A program made the translations under genes and the position numbers. The notes under the pieces were generated by a model. The model was not told the origin of the DNA. It made no database searches and saw only the letters and a program-made list of their open reading frames with translations. DNA of 64,000 nt, from assembly GCF_013912065.1 (NCBI RefSeq), contig NZ_JACESA010000004.1:1-64000 (forward strand). Direction: 5' to 3'. Within the stretch, counting starts at the first letter, position 1. The number at the start of each line of letters is the position of its first letter. The stretch is from Brevundimonas sp. GTDB taxonomy: Bacteria > Pseudomonadota > Alphaproteobacteria > Caulobacterales > Caulobacteraceae. This document shows positions 54,716-64,000 of the stretch, piece by piece.

Positions 54716-55207
54716 TTAGCGGTAAGGCGCGTCGAGTTCCAGATTCTTGGCGATCTGCCGTTCCCAGCGATCCCCGTTGTCGAGCAGTCGGGCCTTGTCA
54801 AACAGCAGCTCCTCGCGCGTTTCCACGGCGAATTCGGAGTTGGGGCCTTCGACGATGGCGTCCACCGGGCAGGCCTCCTGGCACAGGCCGCAGTAGATAC
54901 ATTTGACCATGTCGATGTCGTACCGGGTCGTGCGGCGGCTGCCGTCGGCGCGCGGTTCGGCCTCGATGGTGATGGCCTGGGCCGGGCAGATGGCCTCACA
55001 CAGCTTGCAGGCGATGCAGCGTTCCTCGCCGTTCGCATAGCGACGCAGCACATGCTCGCCGCGGAAACGGGGCGACTGCGGGTTCCGCTCGAACGGATAG
55101 TTCACGGTCGCCTTGGGGCGGGCCATGTACTTCAGGGTCAGGCCGATGGCGCCGATGGCGTCTAGCATCATCGCGCCCTTGGCGGCCTGGGCGATACGAG
55201 TGAACAT
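54716..55207 (-). CDS. nuoI: NADH-quinone oxidoreductase subunit I
   Basis: NuoI carries two [4Fe-4S] clusters (N6a and N6b) that pass electrons toward NuoB and quinone. The 163-residue product has an amphipathic N-terminal helix, [17 protein letters not shown], and the two ferredoxin motifs [16 protein letters not shown] and [16 protein letters not shown], each with four Cys. This is the mitochondrial-type (TYKY) length. Its start shares one base with the stop of the small lipoprotein gene upstream. Confidence 0.98.
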   Translation of the reverse strand: MFTRIAQAAKGAMMLDAIGAIGLTLKYMARPKATVNYPFERNPQSPRFRGEHVLRRYANGEERCIACKLCEAICPAQAITIEAEPRADGSRRTTRYDIDMVKCIYCGLCQEACPVDAIVEGPNSEFAVETREELLFDKARLLDNGDRWERQIAKNLELDAPYR

Positions 55208-55419
55208 CAGAAGCGATCCTCTGGCGCCGGGGCGCCGTTGGTTGAAGTCTGGGCGGGCGCGGTCGCCGACGGGGCCTGTTGGGCCTGGTCGTCACGCCAT
55301 TCGCGCTCGATGCGCGCCTGACGCCGTTCCCACTGATAGGTGGACTCGGGCATGCGGGTGTCGGGCGCGCAGGCGCCCAGCATCACCATCAGACCCAGCC
55401 CGGCGACGACGGCCTTCAT
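55207..55419 (-). CDS. Small lipoprotein between nuoH and nuoI
   Basis: The 70-residue product has a lipoprotein signal ([16 protein letters not shown], Cys about 17) and a short mature part with a charged stretch [21 protein letters not shown] and a Ser/Thr/Pro/Ala tail. ATG 55419 shares one base with the nuoH stop and its own stop overlaps the nuoI start, so it is co-translated with complex I subunits. It is not a known complex I subunit. It may be an assembly or membrane-tether factor, or simply a hitchhiker; function unknown. Confidence 0.72.
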   Translation of the reverse strand: MKAVVAGLGLMVMLGACAPDTRMPESTYQWERRQARIEREWRDDQAQQAPSATAPAQTSTNGAPAPEDRF

Positions 55420-56498
55420 CACGCGCCCACCATGAAGACGCGCCAGCCGGCGGTGATGACCACGGCGACCAGCGAGGCCGGCAGGAAGATCTTCCAGCCC
55501 AGGCGCATCAGCTGGTCATAGCGATAGCGGGGCACGAAGGCCTTCACCAGGGCGATGGCCAGGAACCAGAACACCGTCTTGGTGATGAAGGTCAGCAGAT
55601 AGATCGTATAGGCGATCCAGGCCGGCAGGCCGTCCAGCGTCTCCTGCGACAGGAAGCCGGGGTTCCAGCCGCCAAAGAACAGGATGCTGACCATCGCCGA
55701 CATGAAGACGATGTTGACGTACTCGCCCATCATGAACAGCAGATAGGTGGTCGAGCTGTATTCGACCTGATAGCCGGCGACGAGTTCGGATTCGGCTTCC
55801 GGCAGGTCGAACGGCGGGCGGTTGGTTTCCGCCAGGGCCGAGATGAAGAAGACCATAGACATCGGGAACATGACGAGGATCAGGGGCCAGGTGCCCTGCC
55901 CGCCGCCGAAGGCGTACCAGTTCCAGAAAAAGCCGCTCTGGCTCTCGACGATCTGTGACAGATTCATCGTCCCGGCCAGCAGGATGACATTGATGATGAT
56001 CAGGCCCAGCGAGACCTCATAGGACACCATCTGCGCCGCCGACCGCAGCGAACCCAGGAACGGATACTTCGAGTTCGAAGCCCAGCCGCCCATGATGATG
56101 CCGTACACGCCCAGCGACGAGATCGCGAAGACATAGAGGATGCCGACGTTCAGGTCGGACACCACCCAGCCGGGCGCGAACGGGATAACGGCCCAGGCCA
56201 TGAAGGCCAGGATGACGGTGATGATCGGCGCCAGGATGAAGACCGCCTTGTCGGCGCCGGAGGGGATGACCACCTCCTTCAGCACGAACTTCAGCATGTC
56301 GGCGAACGACTGCAGCAGGCCGAAGGGACCGACGACGTTCGGTCCCTTGCGCATCTGCACCGAGGCCCAGACCTTGCGGTCGGCCAGCAGCAGGAAGGCG
56401 ACGGCGAGCAGCACGCAGACGGTGATCAGCAGGACCTGACCGAGGGTGATCAGCGTCCAGCCGCCGGGGGTGGCCCAGAAAGAAACAGCAGCGTCCAT
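55419..56498 (-). CDS. nuoH: NADH-quinone oxidoreductase subunit H
   Basis: NuoH forms the quinone access channel and links the hydrophilic and membrane arms. The 359-residue product has eight helices and the diagnostic [49 protein letters not shown] and [31 protein letters not shown], with the conserved acidic residues at the quinone site. Its start follows the nuoG stop by three bases. Confidence 0.98.
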   Translation of the reverse strand: MDAAVSFWATPGGWTLITLGQVLLITVCVLLAVAFLLLADRKVWASVQMRKGPNVVGPFGLLQSFADMLKFVLKEVVIPSGADKAVFILAPIITVILAFMAWAVIPFAPGWVVSDLNVGILYVFAISSLGVYGIIMGGWASNSKYPFLGSLRSAAQMVSYEVSLGLIIINVILLAGTMNLSQIVESQSGFFWNWYAFGGGQGTWPLILVMFPMSMVFFISALAETNRPPFDLPEAESELVAGYQVEYSSTTYLLFMMGEYVNIVFMSAMVSILFFGGWNPGFLSQETLDGLPAWIAYTIYLLTFITKTVFWFLAIALVKAFVPRYRYDQLMRLGWKIFLPASLVAVVITAGWRVFMVGA

Positions 56499-56501
56499 GA
56501 C

Positions 56502-58547
56502 TTACTCCGCCGCCATCGCGACCGGGGCGATCCGCAGGGCGGACAGCTCGGCCATGGTCGCGCTGGCGCGCGCGATCGGGTTGGAAAGATAGGGGTCGGT
56601 CACGACCGAGGCGAAGACCCGGTCGCCCAGGTCGCCCTTGGCGCCCAGTTTCGACGGATCGAACGCGGTCGGGGCCGGCAGATAGTCGATCCGGCCGAAG
56701 GTCGGATGATCGGCCATCAGCCTGGTCCGCAACTGGTCCAGGGTGTCGTAAGCCAGGGTCTGGTCGACGCGGGCCGACAGGGCGCGAATGATGGCCCAGT
56801 CTTCCTTGGCCTCGCCCTTCGGGAAGACCACGCGTTCGGCCATCTGCACCCGGCCTTCGGTATTGACGTACAGGCCGGCCTTCTCGGTATAGGCGGCGCC
56901 GGGCAGGATGACGTCAGCGCCGTGCGCGCCCCGGTCGCCGTGGCTGCCCAGATAGACGCGGAAGGCGTTGGAGCCGGTCGGATCGACCTCGTCGGCGCCC
57001 AGCAGGAACAGAACGTCCAGAGCGCCCGGCCTCAGCATCTCCGACACCGTCAGACCGCCCTCGGCAGGCACGAAGCCCATGTCCAGACCGGCGACGCGCG
57101 CGGCGGCGTGGTGCAGGACGTTGAAACCGTTCCAACCGTCGGCGATCACGCCGACCTTCTTGGCCAGGGCGCCCAGGGCGTTCAGGACGGCCGGGCCGTC
57201 CTCGCCGATCAAGGCGCCGGAGCCGACGATGATCGCCGGGCGCTCGGCCTTGGTCAGGAAGTCCAGCGCCGACTTGGGCAGCTTGGCCAGGGTCTTCGAA
57301 CCGGCGCCCAGATAGGCGTAGTCGAAGGTCAGGTCGATCTGTTCGCCGATGACGCCGATCTCGACCCCGCCCTTGATCCAGCTCTTGCGCAGGCGGGCGT
57401 TCAGCAGCGGCGCCTCGACGCGCGGGTTGGCGCCCACGATCAGGATGGCGTCAGCCTTTTCAATACCTTCCAGGCCGGAGTTGAACAGCCAGCTCTCACG
57501 CGGGCCATAGCCCAGAGCGGCGCCGTCCTGGCGGCAGTCGGTGTTCTTGGAGCCCAGGGCGCGGAACAGGTCCAGCGTCGCCTTCATCGACTCGGCGTCC
57601 TGCAGGTCGCCGGCGATGACGCCGATGCGATCGGCGGGCGCGGCCTTCAGCTTGGCGGCGACGGCGTCCAGCGCCTCGTTCCAGGTCGCCGCGCGCAGCT
57701 TGCCGTTCTCGCGGATCCACGGGCGATCCAGGCGGCGCGCGGTCAGGCCGTCGACGACATAGCGGCTCTTGTCGGACAGCCACTCCTCGTTGATGCCTTC
57801 GTTCACGCGCGGCAGAACCCGCATGACCTCGGAGCCGCGGAAGTCGGCGCGGATGTTCGAGCCCAGGGCGTCCATGACGTCGATGGTCTCGGTCTTCTTC
57901 AGTTCCCACGGACGATAGTGGTACTGCCAGGGACGGTGCGTCAGGGCGCCGACCGGGCACAGGTCGTTGACATTGCCCGACAGTTCCGAGGCGACCGACT
58001 TCTCGAGATAGGTGGTGATCTCGGCGTCCTCGCCGCGCGAGATCATGCCGATGTCCGGCACGCCGGCGACCTCGGTGATGAAGCGGACGCAGCGCGTGCA
58101 CTGGATGCAGCGCGTCATGAAGGTCTTGATGGTCGGCCCCATGGCCTTTTCCTCGACCGCGCGCTTGTTCTCGGCATAGCGAGAGCCGTCGCGGCCGTAA
58201 CCCATCGACTGGTCCTGCAGGTCGCACTCGCCGCCCTGGTCGCAGATCGGGCAATCCAGCGGGTGGTTGATGAGCAGGAACTCCATCACGCCTTCGCGGG
58301 CCTTACGGACCATCGGCGTGTCGGTGAAAATCTCTTGACCTTCGGCGGCCGGAAGCGCGCACGAGGCCTGGGGCTTCGGCGGTCCGGGCTTCACCTCGAC
58401 CAGGCACATCCGGCAGTTGCCGGCGATGGACAGGCGTTCGTGGTAGCAGAAGCGTGGAATTTCCTGTCCGGCGCGCTCGGCGACCTGGAGCACGGTCATC
58501 CCGGGCTCGAACTCGGTTTCAACGCCGTTGACCTTGGCGATAGGCAT
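56502..58547 (-). CDS. nuoG: NADH-quinone oxidoreductase subunit G
   Basis: NuoG is the largest peripheral-arm subunit and carries several Fe-S clusters. The 681-residue product has the [2Fe-2S] motif CYHERLSIAGNCRMC, the His-Cys [4Fe-4S] region LDCPICDQGGECDLQ and the second [4Fe-4S] site CIQCTRCVRF with a downstream Cys (NDLCPVGALT). A degenerate molybdopterin-oxidoreductase domain follows. It lacks the extra CxxC cluster region of E. coli NuoG (908 residues) and matches the mitochondrial NDUFS1 length. Confidence 0.98.
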   Translation of the reverse strand: MPIAKVNGVETEFEPGMTVLQVAERAGQEIPRFCYHERLSIAGNCRMCLVEVKPGPPKPQASCALPAAEGQEIFTDTPMVRKAREGVMEFLLINHPLDCPICDQGGECDLQDQSMGYGRDGSRYAENKRAVEEKAMGPTIKTFMTRCIQCTRCVRFITEVAGVPDIGMISRGEDAEITTYLEKSVASELSGNVNDLCPVGALTHRPWQYHYRPWELKKTETIDVMDALGSNIRADFRGSEVMRVLPRVNEGINEEWLSDKSRYVVDGLTARRLDRPWIRENGKLRAATWNEALDAVAAKLKAAPADRIGVIAGDLQDAESMKATLDLFRALGSKNTDCRQDGAALGYGPRESWLFNSGLEGIEKADAILIVGANPRVEAPLLNARLRKSWIKGGVEIGVIGEQIDLTFDYAYLGAGSKTLAKLPKSALDFLTKAERPAIIVGSGALIGEDGPAVLNALGALAKKVGVIADGWNGFNVLHHAAARVAGLDMGFVPAEGGLTVSEMLRPGALDVLFLLGADEVDPTGSNAFRVYLGSHGDRGAHGADVILPGAAYTEKAGLYVNTEGRVQMAERVVFPKGEAKEDWAIIRALSARVDQTLAYDTLDQLRTRLMADHPTFGRIDYLPAPTAFDPSKLGAKGDLGDRVFASVVTDPYLSNPIARASATMAELSALRIAPVAMAAE

Positions 58548-59041
58548 CAGCGGGCCTCTTCTTCAGCGGGAACGGCCAGTTCGGCCTGTTCCGTCGTCCC
58601 ATCCGGGAGCGTCTGGGTGATGGTGATCGCCTGACCGTCCATGACGTAGCGGATCACCGGATCGTCCGACTGGTTCATCCAGCGAACGAGGCTTTCATCG
58701 GGCAGATCGAGCGGTTTCCACACGATCAGATCTTTCTCGACGCGGCAGTCGGCGCGCATCCGGCCGCCGTCGACCGGGGCGCGCCACGAGGCGTGGACCA
58801 CGCCGCCCTCGACGCCGTCGACGTCGATCGCCATCGGCGGCTGGCCGTGGATCGCGGCCAGACCGGCGCGGCAGACGCGACGCAGGTCGGCGGGGGTCAG
58901 AACCTCGGGCGCCGTCTTGACCGCGTCGGAGGTCTTGACCTCGGTCGCCGCGATCTCCACCGGACGCGGCGCAGCCTCACGCTCGCCGCAGGCGGCGAGA
59001 GCGAAGGCTCCGATCACGATGGCGGACGACAGGCGCATCAT
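58547..59041 (-). CDS. Lipoprotein between nuoF and nuoG
   Basis: The 164-residue product starts [18 protein letters not shown], a lipobox with Cys at about 18. The mature part has VLTPADLRRVCRAGLAAIHGQPP, VVHASWRAPVDGGRMRADCRVEKDLIVW and DPVIRYVMDGQAITITQTLPDG. The two Cys could pair in the periplasm. Start (TAATG with the nuoF stop) and stop (TGATG with nuoG) overlap subunit genes, so it is fully embedded in the operon. It is not a canonical complex I subunit and I do not recognise the family. Confidence 0.82.
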   Translation of the reverse strand: MMRLSSAIVIGAFALAACGEREAAPRPVEIAATEVKTSDAVKTAPEVLTPADLRRVCRAGLAAIHGQPPMAIDVDGVEGGVVHASWRAPVDGGRMRADCRVEKDLIVWKPLDLPDESLVRWMNQSDDPVIRYVMDGQAITITQTLPDGTTEQAELAVPAEEEAR

Positions 59042-60354
59042 TACTCCGCGGCGATGGCGTGGCCGGCGAAGTTCGCGCGGCGGCTGCGGTAGTTGGCGAT
59101 ACGCTCTTCGATCTCGTGGCGGAAGTGACGGATCAGGCCCTGAACCGGCCAGGCGGCCGCGTCGCCCAGGGCGCAGATGGTGTGGCCCTCGACCTGACCG
59201 GCGACGTCCAGCAGCAGGTCGATCTCCGACGGATCGGCCTCGCCCACCGACATCCGCTCCAGCACGCGCCACATCCAGCCGGTGCCTTCACGGCACGGCG
59301 TACACTGGCCGCAGCTCTCATGCTTGTAGAAATAGCTGATGCGGGCGATGGCCTTCACCAGGTCGGTGGAGTTGTCCATCACGATGACGGCGGCGGTGCC
59401 GAGGCCCGAGCGCATGTCGCGCAGGCTGTCGAAGTCCATCAGCGCCGTCTCGGACATCTCGCGGGTGATCAGCGGCACGGACGAACCGCCGGGGATCACG
59501 GCCTTGAGGTTGTCCCAACCGCCGCGCACGCCGCCGCAATGTTCTTCCAGCAGCTGACGCAGCGGGATCGACATGGCCTCTTCGACCACGCAGGGCGCGT
59601 TCACATGGCCGGAGATAGCCATCAGCTTGGTGCCGGTGTTGTTCGGCCGACCGAAGCCCGCGAACCAGTCGGCGCCGCGACGCAGGATCGTGCCGACGAC
59701 GGCGATGGACTCGACGTTGTTCACCGTGGTGGGGCAGCCGTACAGGCCCGCGCCGGCCGGGAACGGCGGCTTCAGGCGGGGCTGGCCCTTCTTGCCTTCC
59801 AGCGATTCCAGCAGGGCGGTCTCTTCGCCGCAGATATAGGCGCCGGCGCCGTGGTGGATATAGACGTCGAAGTCCCAGCCGTGGACGTTGTCCTTGCCGA
59901 TCAGACGGGCCTCATAGGCCTGTTTGACCGCCGCCTCCATCCGCTCGCGTTCCAGCACATATTCGCCGCGCAGATAGATGTAGCAGGCGTGGGCCTGCAT
60001 GGCGAAGGAGGCGATCAGGCAGCCTTCGATCAGCAGTTGGGGATCATGACGCATGATCTCCCGGTCCTTGCAGGTGCCGGGTTCGGATTCGTCGGCGTTG
60101 ACGACCAGGTAGTGAGGGCGATCCTTCACTTCCTTGGGCATGAACGACCATTTCAGACCGGTCGAGAAGCCGGCGCCGCCGCGGCCGCGCAGACCCGAGG
60201 CCTTGACGTTGTTGATGATCCAGTCGCGACCAAGGTCCAGCATGTCCTTGGTGGCGTTCCAGGCGCCGCGCTTCTTCGCCCCGTCCAGCGTCCAGTCCTG
60301 GAAGCCGTACAGATTGGTGAAGATCCGGTCCTTGTCTTCGAGAATACCGACCAT
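59041..60354 (-). CDS. nuoF: NADH-quinone oxidoreductase subunit F
   Basis: NuoF binds NADH and FMN and holds the N3 [4Fe-4S] cluster, where electrons enter complex I. The 437-residue product starts [21 protein letters not shown] and has the FMN/NADH loops [17 protein letters not shown] and [20 protein letters not shown], and the cluster motif [18 protein letters not shown] 60354 with AGGAG seven bases upstream fixes the start. The frame stays open for 118 more codons upstream, into a segment that cannot belong to NuoF. Confidence 0.97.
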   Translation of the reverse strand: MVGILEDKDRIFTNLYGFQDWTLDGAKKRGAWNATKDMLDLGRDWIINNVKASGLRGRGGAGFSTGLKWSFMPKEVKDRPHYLVVNADESEPGTCKDREIMRHDPQLLIEGCLIASFAMQAHACYIYLRGEYVLERERMEAAVKQAYEARLIGKDNVHGWDFDVYIHHGAGAYICGEETALLESLEGKKGQPRLKPPFPAGAGLYGCPTTVNNVESIAVVGTILRRGADWFAGFGRPNNTGTKLMAISGHVNAPCVVEEAMSIPLRQLLEEHCGGVRGGWDNLKAVIPGGSSVPLITREMSETALMDFDSLRDMRSGLGTAAVIVMDNSTDLVKAIARISYFYKHESCGQCTPCREGTGWMWRVLERMSVGEADPSEIDLLLDVAGQVEGHTICALGDAAAWPVQGLIRHFRHEIEERIANYRSRRANFAGHAIAAE

Positions 60355-60481
60355 CAGGCTGCTCCTGCGTCTGCGCCGACGGGGGGGACCGAGAGCGGAC
60401 TGGCGTTCGAGGCCGAGATCGCGCTGGCCGGGTGGCGGCTGACGAGGTTCAGGGCTGGGGGAGTTACGCGTTTCGGAAGCA

Positions 60482-60693
60482 TCAGCGGGACCGGGTGAAG
60501 GCGTAGAAGAGGCGGTCGCGGGGGCGACCGAAGGCGAGGTTCGTGGCGTTTCCGCCGAGACGGGACCGGCGCTCAGCGACAGGCTGGCGGCGCCGGCCAG
60601 ATTGACCAGCAATCGGCCCGTGCCGGAGGGGCTCCACCCTCCCCGGCCGCGTTTGGGCGACCCGCGCCCCTTGCGTCTGCGATCCATCGACAT
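60482..60693 (-). pseudogene. Possible frameshifted small exported protein upstream of nuoF
   Basis: The gap 60355-60747 (393 bases) has no clean gene. From ATG 60693 or 60687 one frame encodes a very basic N-terminus ([16 protein letters not shown]) and a signal-like segment ([20 protein letters not shown]) with G/C-ending codons. Beyond about 60555 a different frame becomes the one with almost pure G/C third positions, reading [19 protein letters not shown] and a stop at 60482. A one-base deletion near 60550-60565 would join them into a roughly 70-residue protein. The original frame instead runs on into nuoF. This is a composition argument only. Confidence 0.3.
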
Positions 60694-60747
60694 GGCGCCC
60701 CCCGGCACGCTGCATCGAATTCATGGAACCATAATAGATCGACGGCG

Positions 60748-61029
60748 TCATGACGACGCGCCCTGCAACTCGCGCATCCGGCGTTTGTGGTGCCGATTGC
60801 GGGTGTAGATGGCGCCGAGGACGCAGGCCCAGCCGAAACCGAGCATGACGTAGGAGACGGTGAAGGCCCATTCGCCCAGGCCTGCCGTCCCCTGGCGGGT
60901 CAGCAGGATCAGCATGGCGGCGCCGACCACGAGCGCGAGCCCGCCCGCGCGCAGGGGGCGCGCGACCATGCGCAGCTCCTTGCGGTACGCGGCGCGGCCT
61001 TCGTCGGTCTCCAGGTCGGGTGCGGACAT
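60748..61029 (-). CDS. Two-helix membrane protein between nuoE and nuoF
   Basis: The 93-residue product has a charged N-terminus (ETDEGRAAYRKELR), two transmembrane helices (about 26-44, RAGGLALVVGAAMLILL, and 55-75, FTVSYVMLGFGWACVLGAIY) and a basic C-terminus (RNRHHKRRMREL). Its ATG shares one base with the nuoE stop. It is not a known complex I subunit; a conserved membrane gene at this position in related genomes would suggest an accessory or assembly role. Family not recognised. Confidence 0.8.
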   Translation of the reverse strand: MSAPDLETDEGRAAYRKELRMVARPLRAGGLALVVGAAMLILLTRQGTAGLGEWAFTVSYVMLGFGWACVLGAIYTRNRHHKRRMRELQGASS

Positions 61030-61706
61030 CAGGCCGGAGCCTTCTCGACCGGCGCCGGATCGCTGTTGGGCAGTTTGGCGATCGGCTGGGCGGCCGAGCC
61101 GTCGTAGAGTTTCGGATCCAGCAGGGTCTTGGCCCCGCCGGCCGGCTCCGACGTCGCCCGGCCCTGATAGGAACCAGCCTTCGGCGACTTGCCGGCGGCG
61201 AAGTCGTCGATGATCTGGCCGATGGTCTCAGGCGTCAGGTCTTCGAAATAATAGTCGTTGATCTGGGCCATCGGCGCATTGGAGCAGGCGCCCAGGCATT
61301 CGACTTCCTGCCAGGTGAAGCGGCCGTCGGCGGACAAATGGTCCTTGGGACCAATCTTCTCCTTGCAGACCTTCATCAGCTCATTGGCGCCGCGCAGCAT
61401 GCACGGGGTGGTGCCGCAGACCTGGATCAGGGCGGTCTTGCCGACCGGTTCCAGCATGAACATGGTGTAGAAGGTCGCGACCTCCAGCACCCGGATGAAG
61501 GGCATGCCCAGCAGTTCGCCGATGGCGCGGATGGCGGGCTCCGAGACCCAACCCTCCTGCTTCTGGACCAGCCACAGAATCGGGATCACCGCCGACTGAC
61601 GGCGGGCCTCGGGATACTTCTTGATCCACCACTCGGCCTTGGCCGTGGTGTCGGCCGAAAAGGCGAAGGAGGCCGGTTGTTCCTTGGCGAGACGACGAAC
61701 GCTCAT
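61029..61706 (-). CDS. nuoE: NADH-quinone oxidoreductase subunit E
   Basis: NuoE carries the N1a [2Fe-2S] cluster next to the flavin. The 225-residue thioredoxin-like protein has the cluster ligands in [14 protein letters not shown] and [10 protein letters not shown], after the helical N-domain with [25 protein letters not shown] Pro/Ala/Lys-rich C-terminal tail (about 45 residues) is typical of alphaproteobacterial homologues. The start overlaps the nuoD stop by four bases. Confidence 0.97.
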   Translation of the reverse strand: MSVRRLAKEQPASFAFSADTTAKAEWWIKKYPEARRQSAVIPILWLVQKQEGWVSEPAIRAIGELLGMPFIRVLEVATFYTMFMLEPVGKTALIQVCGTTPCMLRGANELMKVCKEKIGPKDHLSADGRFTWQEVECLGACSNAPMAQINDYYFEDLTPETIGQIIDDFAAGKSPKAGSYQGRATSEPAGGAKTLLDPKLYDGSAAQPIAKLPNSDPAPVEKAPA

Positions 61707-62980
61707 CGGTCCACTTCTCCGAAAACGATGTCGAGCGAGCCCAGGATGGCGGAGACGTCGGCCAGCTGGTGGCCGCGGTTCATCCAGTCCATCGCCTGCA
61801 GGTGACGGAAGCCCGGCGCCGAGATCTTGACGCGATAGGGTTTGTTGGTGCCGTCAGACACCAGATAGACGCCGAACTCGCCCTTGGGCGCTTCGACCGC
61901 CGCATAGACCTCGCCCTCGGGCGTCCGGAAGCCTTCGGTATAGAGCTTGAAGTGGTGGATCAGGGATTCCATCGACCGCTTCATCTCGCCGCGACGCGGC
62001 GGAACGATCTTGTTGTCCTCGATCATGACCGGCTCGCCGGGACAGTTGCGCAGCTTGTGGATGCACTGCTCCATGATCCGCACCGACTGCTTCATCTCCT
62101 CGATGCGGCAGAGATAACGATCCCAGCAGTCGCCGTTCTTGCCGACCGGAACGTCGAACTCCAGCTCGGCGTAGCATTCATAGGGCTGCGACTTGCGCAG
62201 ATCCCAGGCGATGTCCGAGCCGCGCAGCATGACGCCGGTGAAGGCCCAGGCCAGGGCCTGTTCCTTGGACACCACGCCGATGTCGACGTTGCGCTGCTTG
62301 AAGATGCGGTTCTCGGTGACCAGGTTCTCGATATCGGTCAGAATCCTCGGGAACTCCTGGCACCAGCGGCCGATGTCGTCGATCAGGTCCATCGGCAGGT
62401 CCTGGTGGACGCCGCCGGGCCGGAAATAGTTGGCGTGCAGACGCGCGCCGCAGGCCCGCTCGTAGAAGACCATCAGCTTCTCGCGCTCTTCATGGCCCCA
62501 CAGCGGGGGCGTCAGGGCGCCGACGTCCATGGCCTGCATGGTCGCGTTCAGCAGGTGGTTCCCGATCCGGCCGATTTCCGAATAGAGGACGCGGATCAGC
62601 TGGGCCCGATACGGGACCTCGACGCCGAGCAGCTTCTCGATGGCCAGGCAGAAGGCGTGTTCCTGGTTCATCGGCGAGACGTAGTCGAGGCGATCCAGAT
62701 AGGGCACGTTCTGCAGATAGGTGCGCGCCTCCATCAGCTTCTCGGTGCCGCGGTGCAGCAGGCCGATATGCGGATCGACGCGTTCGACGATCTCGCCGTC
62801 CAGTTCCAGCACCAGGCGCAGCACGCCGTGCGCGGCCGGGTGTTGCGGACCGAAGTTGATGGTGAACTTGCGGTCGTCCATGTCCTTGGCGTGGTCGGTG
62901 CGATGATCGACCGGCATGTCCTCGAACGGATCGACGCCGCCGCCGTTAGCGGGCGCGGGAATGCGGACTGCGTCGGCCAT
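61703..62980 (-). CDS. nuoD: NADH-quinone oxidoreductase subunit D
   Basis: NuoD is the 49-kDa-type subunit lining the quinone site. The 425-residue product has an about 40-residue N-terminal extension before the conserved [24 protein letters not shown], then [34 protein letters not shown] and the C-terminal [11 protein letters not shown]. The quinone-contact His in GPQHPAAHG is present. It is not fused to NuoC. It shares one base with the nuoC stop. Confidence 0.98.
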   Translation of the reverse strand: MADAVRIPAPANGGGVDPFEDMPVDHRTDHAKDMDDRKFTINFGPQHPAAHGVLRLVLELDGEIVERVDPHIGLLHRGTEKLMEARTYLQNVPYLDRLDYVSPMNQEHAFCLAIEKLLGVEVPYRAQLIRVLYSEIGRIGNHLLNATMQAMDVGALTPPLWGHEEREKLMVFYERACGARLHANYFRPGGVHQDLPMDLIDDIGRWCQEFPRILTDIENLVTENRIFKQRNVDIGVVSKEQALAWAFTGVMLRGSDIAWDLRKSQPYECYAELEFDVPVGKNGDCWDRYLCRIEEMKQSVRIMEQCIHKLRNCPGEPVMIEDNKIVPPRRGEMKRSMESLIHHFKLYTEGFRTPEGEVYAAVEAPKGEFGVYLVSDGTNKPYRVKISAPGFRHLQAMDWMNRGHQLADVSAILGSLDIVFGEVDR

Positions 62981-63609
62981 CAGCCCTTAACTCCAGCCTT
63001 TTCGTCGCCGGGAAGCACGGGCGCCGGGTAGTCGGCGCCTTCCCAGGGCGACAGGAAGTCGAACGTGCGGAATTCCTGCGTCAGCTTGACCGGCTCATAG
63101 ACCACCCGCTTCTGCTCTTCGTCGTAGCGGACCTCGACGTAGCCCGTCATCGGGAAGTCCTTGCGGAGGGGGTGCCCCTCGAAACCATAGTCGGTCAGCA
63201 GCCGGCGCATGTCCGGGTGGCCCGAAAAGATCACGCCGTACATGTCGTAGGCTTCGCGCTCGAACCAGCCGGCGGACGGATAGACCTCCGACACGGTGGC
63301 GACGGGCTGGATTTCATCGGTCACGACCTTGACGCGGACGCGGGCGTTCCGGGTCAGCGACAGCAGATGATAGACGACCTCGAACCGCTCCTCGCGATCC
63401 GGATAGTCGGCGCCGCAGACGTCCAGCAGCTGCTGGAAGCCGAAACGGTCGCGCAGCGCGGTCATCACCTCGACGATCCGCTCGCGCGGCGCCAGCAGGG
63501 TCAGTTCGCCGAACGCGACCTGCGCCTCGACACCGAGCGCGCCGACCAGTTCGGCGCCCATGGGCGTCAGCGCGGCCTCGAACTGGGCCTGAACAGCCAG
63601 AGAGCTCAT
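62980..63609 (-). CDS. nuoC: NADH-quinone oxidoreductase subunit C
   Basis: NuoC is the 30-kDa peripheral-arm subunit without cofactor. The 209-residue product has [24 protein letters not shown] and the signature [42 protein letters not shown], then a short tail. ATG 63609 overlaps the nuoB stop as ATGA. The open frame upstream is a shadow of nuoB. Confidence 0.97.
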   Translation of the reverse strand: MSSLAVQAQFEAALTPMGAELVGALGVEAQVAFGELTLLAPRERIVEVMTALRDRFGFQQLLDVCGADYPDREERFEVVYHLLSLTRNARVRVKVVTDEIQPVATVSEVYPSAGWFEREAYDMYGVIFSGHPDMRRLLTDYGFEGHPLRKDFPMTGYVEVRYDEEQKRVVYEPVKLTQEFRTFDFLSPWEGADYPAPVLPGDEKAGVKG

Positions 63610-64000
63610 CGGTCGATGGTCCCCGTGCGACGGATCTTCTTCTGCAACTGCAGCAGCCCGTACAGCAGGGCCTCCGCCGTCGGCGGGCAGCCCGGCACAT
63701 AAACGTCCACCGGCACCACGCGATCGCAACCGCGAACGACGCTGTAGCTGTAATGATAATAGCCGCCGCCGTTGGCGCAGCTGCCCATCGACAGGACGTA
63801 GCGGGGATCCGGCATCTGGTCGTAGACCTTGCGGAGGGCCGGAGCCATCTTGTTGGTCAGGGTGCCGGCGACGATCATCAGGTCCGAGTGACGCGGGCTG
63901 CCGCGCGGGGCCATGCCGAAGCGTTCGACATCGAAGCGGGGCATCGACATCTGGATCATCTCGACGGCGCAACAGGCCAGGCCGAAGGTCATCCACATCA
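63606..64000 (-). CDS. nuoB: NADH-quinone oxidoreductase subunit B (5' end outside the window)
   Basis: NuoB holds the terminal N2 [4Fe-4S] cluster that reduces quinone. The visible C-terminal about 130 residues contain [12 protein letters not shown] with the tandem Cys, [20 protein letters not shown] and [20 protein letters not shown] with the other two cluster Cys. The start codon and roughly the first 40-60 residues lie beyond base 64000, as must nuoA and the operon promoter. Confidence 0.97.
   Translation of the reverse strand, partial: MWMTFGLACCAVEMIQMSMPRFDVERFGMAPRGSPRHSDLMIVAGTLTNKMAPALRKVYDQMPDPRYVLSMGSCANGGGYYHYSYSVVRGCDRVVPVDVYVPGCPPTAEALLYGLLQLQKKIRRTGTIDR

Noticed and set aside
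59041-60708. NuoF as a 555-residue protein with an exported N-terminal extension
   Set aside because: NuoF is cytosolic, the homologous N-terminus begins at 60354 with a good ribosome binding site, and the extension has signal-like and low-complexity sequence.

Overview
The window is a dense, high-GC stretch of an alphaproteobacterial chromosome, most likely Caulobacterales and probably Brevundimonas. That assignment is inferred from gene order, from third-codon-position GC, from the alphaproteobacterial LexA operator type (GTTC-N7-GTTC), from LpxI instead of LpxH, from a short prolyl-tRNA synthetase and from RNase J. Apart from a possible accessory gene at the left edge it is almost all core chromosome. 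I saw no tRNA, rRNA, CRISPR array, insertion sequence or phage gene.

Left part (1-16.8 kb). Base 1 starts a perfect 40-bp-arm palindrome that runs through the ribosome binding site and start codon of a His-rich exported beta-barrel-like protein. Then come pyrG, secG and tpiA on the minus strand and, divergently, a PpiD-type periplasmic foldase coupled to trpE-trpG-trpD-trpC. A small antisense membrane gene sits between trpE and trpG. lexA follows with its own SOS operator, then comEC (minus), gltX and gltA, closed by a strong terminator.

Middle part (16.8-44.5 kb). A long minus-strand envelope and translation block reads rpsB, tsf, pyrH, frr, uppS, cdsA, dxr, rseP, bamA, a Skp/OmpH chaperone, lpxD, fabZ, lpxA, lpxI, lpxB, an alpha/beta hydrolase and a FUSC-family membrane protein. 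It joins protein synthesis, phospholipid and isoprenoid precursors, lipid A synthesis and outer-membrane protein assembly. To its right lie a DUF4142 lipoprotein with a stress-sigma-like promoter, a plus-strand pair (an exported protein with an apparent double frameshift, and an M23 peptidase lipoprotein), a DUF3224 protein and dnaE. Between dnaE and an exported MsrA is a 31-codon membrane ORF under two LexA boxes, which I read as a SidA-type SOS division inhibitor. lolD, lolC, proS and a DUF1467 gene follow.

Right part (44.5-64 kb). After a CHMI-family tautomerase, a DUF3088 protein and a palindromic repeat comes the respiratory complex I operon, nuoB (cut by the window edge) through nuoN, transcribed leftward and running on into birA, coaX and rnj. 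The nuo genes are coupled by 1-4 base stop/start overlaps and are interspersed with three small non-subunit genes (a two-helix membrane protein and two lipoproteins). About 390 bases upstream of nuoF look like a broken small exported gene.

The most notable signals are the sidA-like locus, the compensating frameshift pair at 34.7-34.8 kb, the palindrome at the left edge and the disrupted segment before nuoF. All family assignments are from reading motifs; no database search was run.
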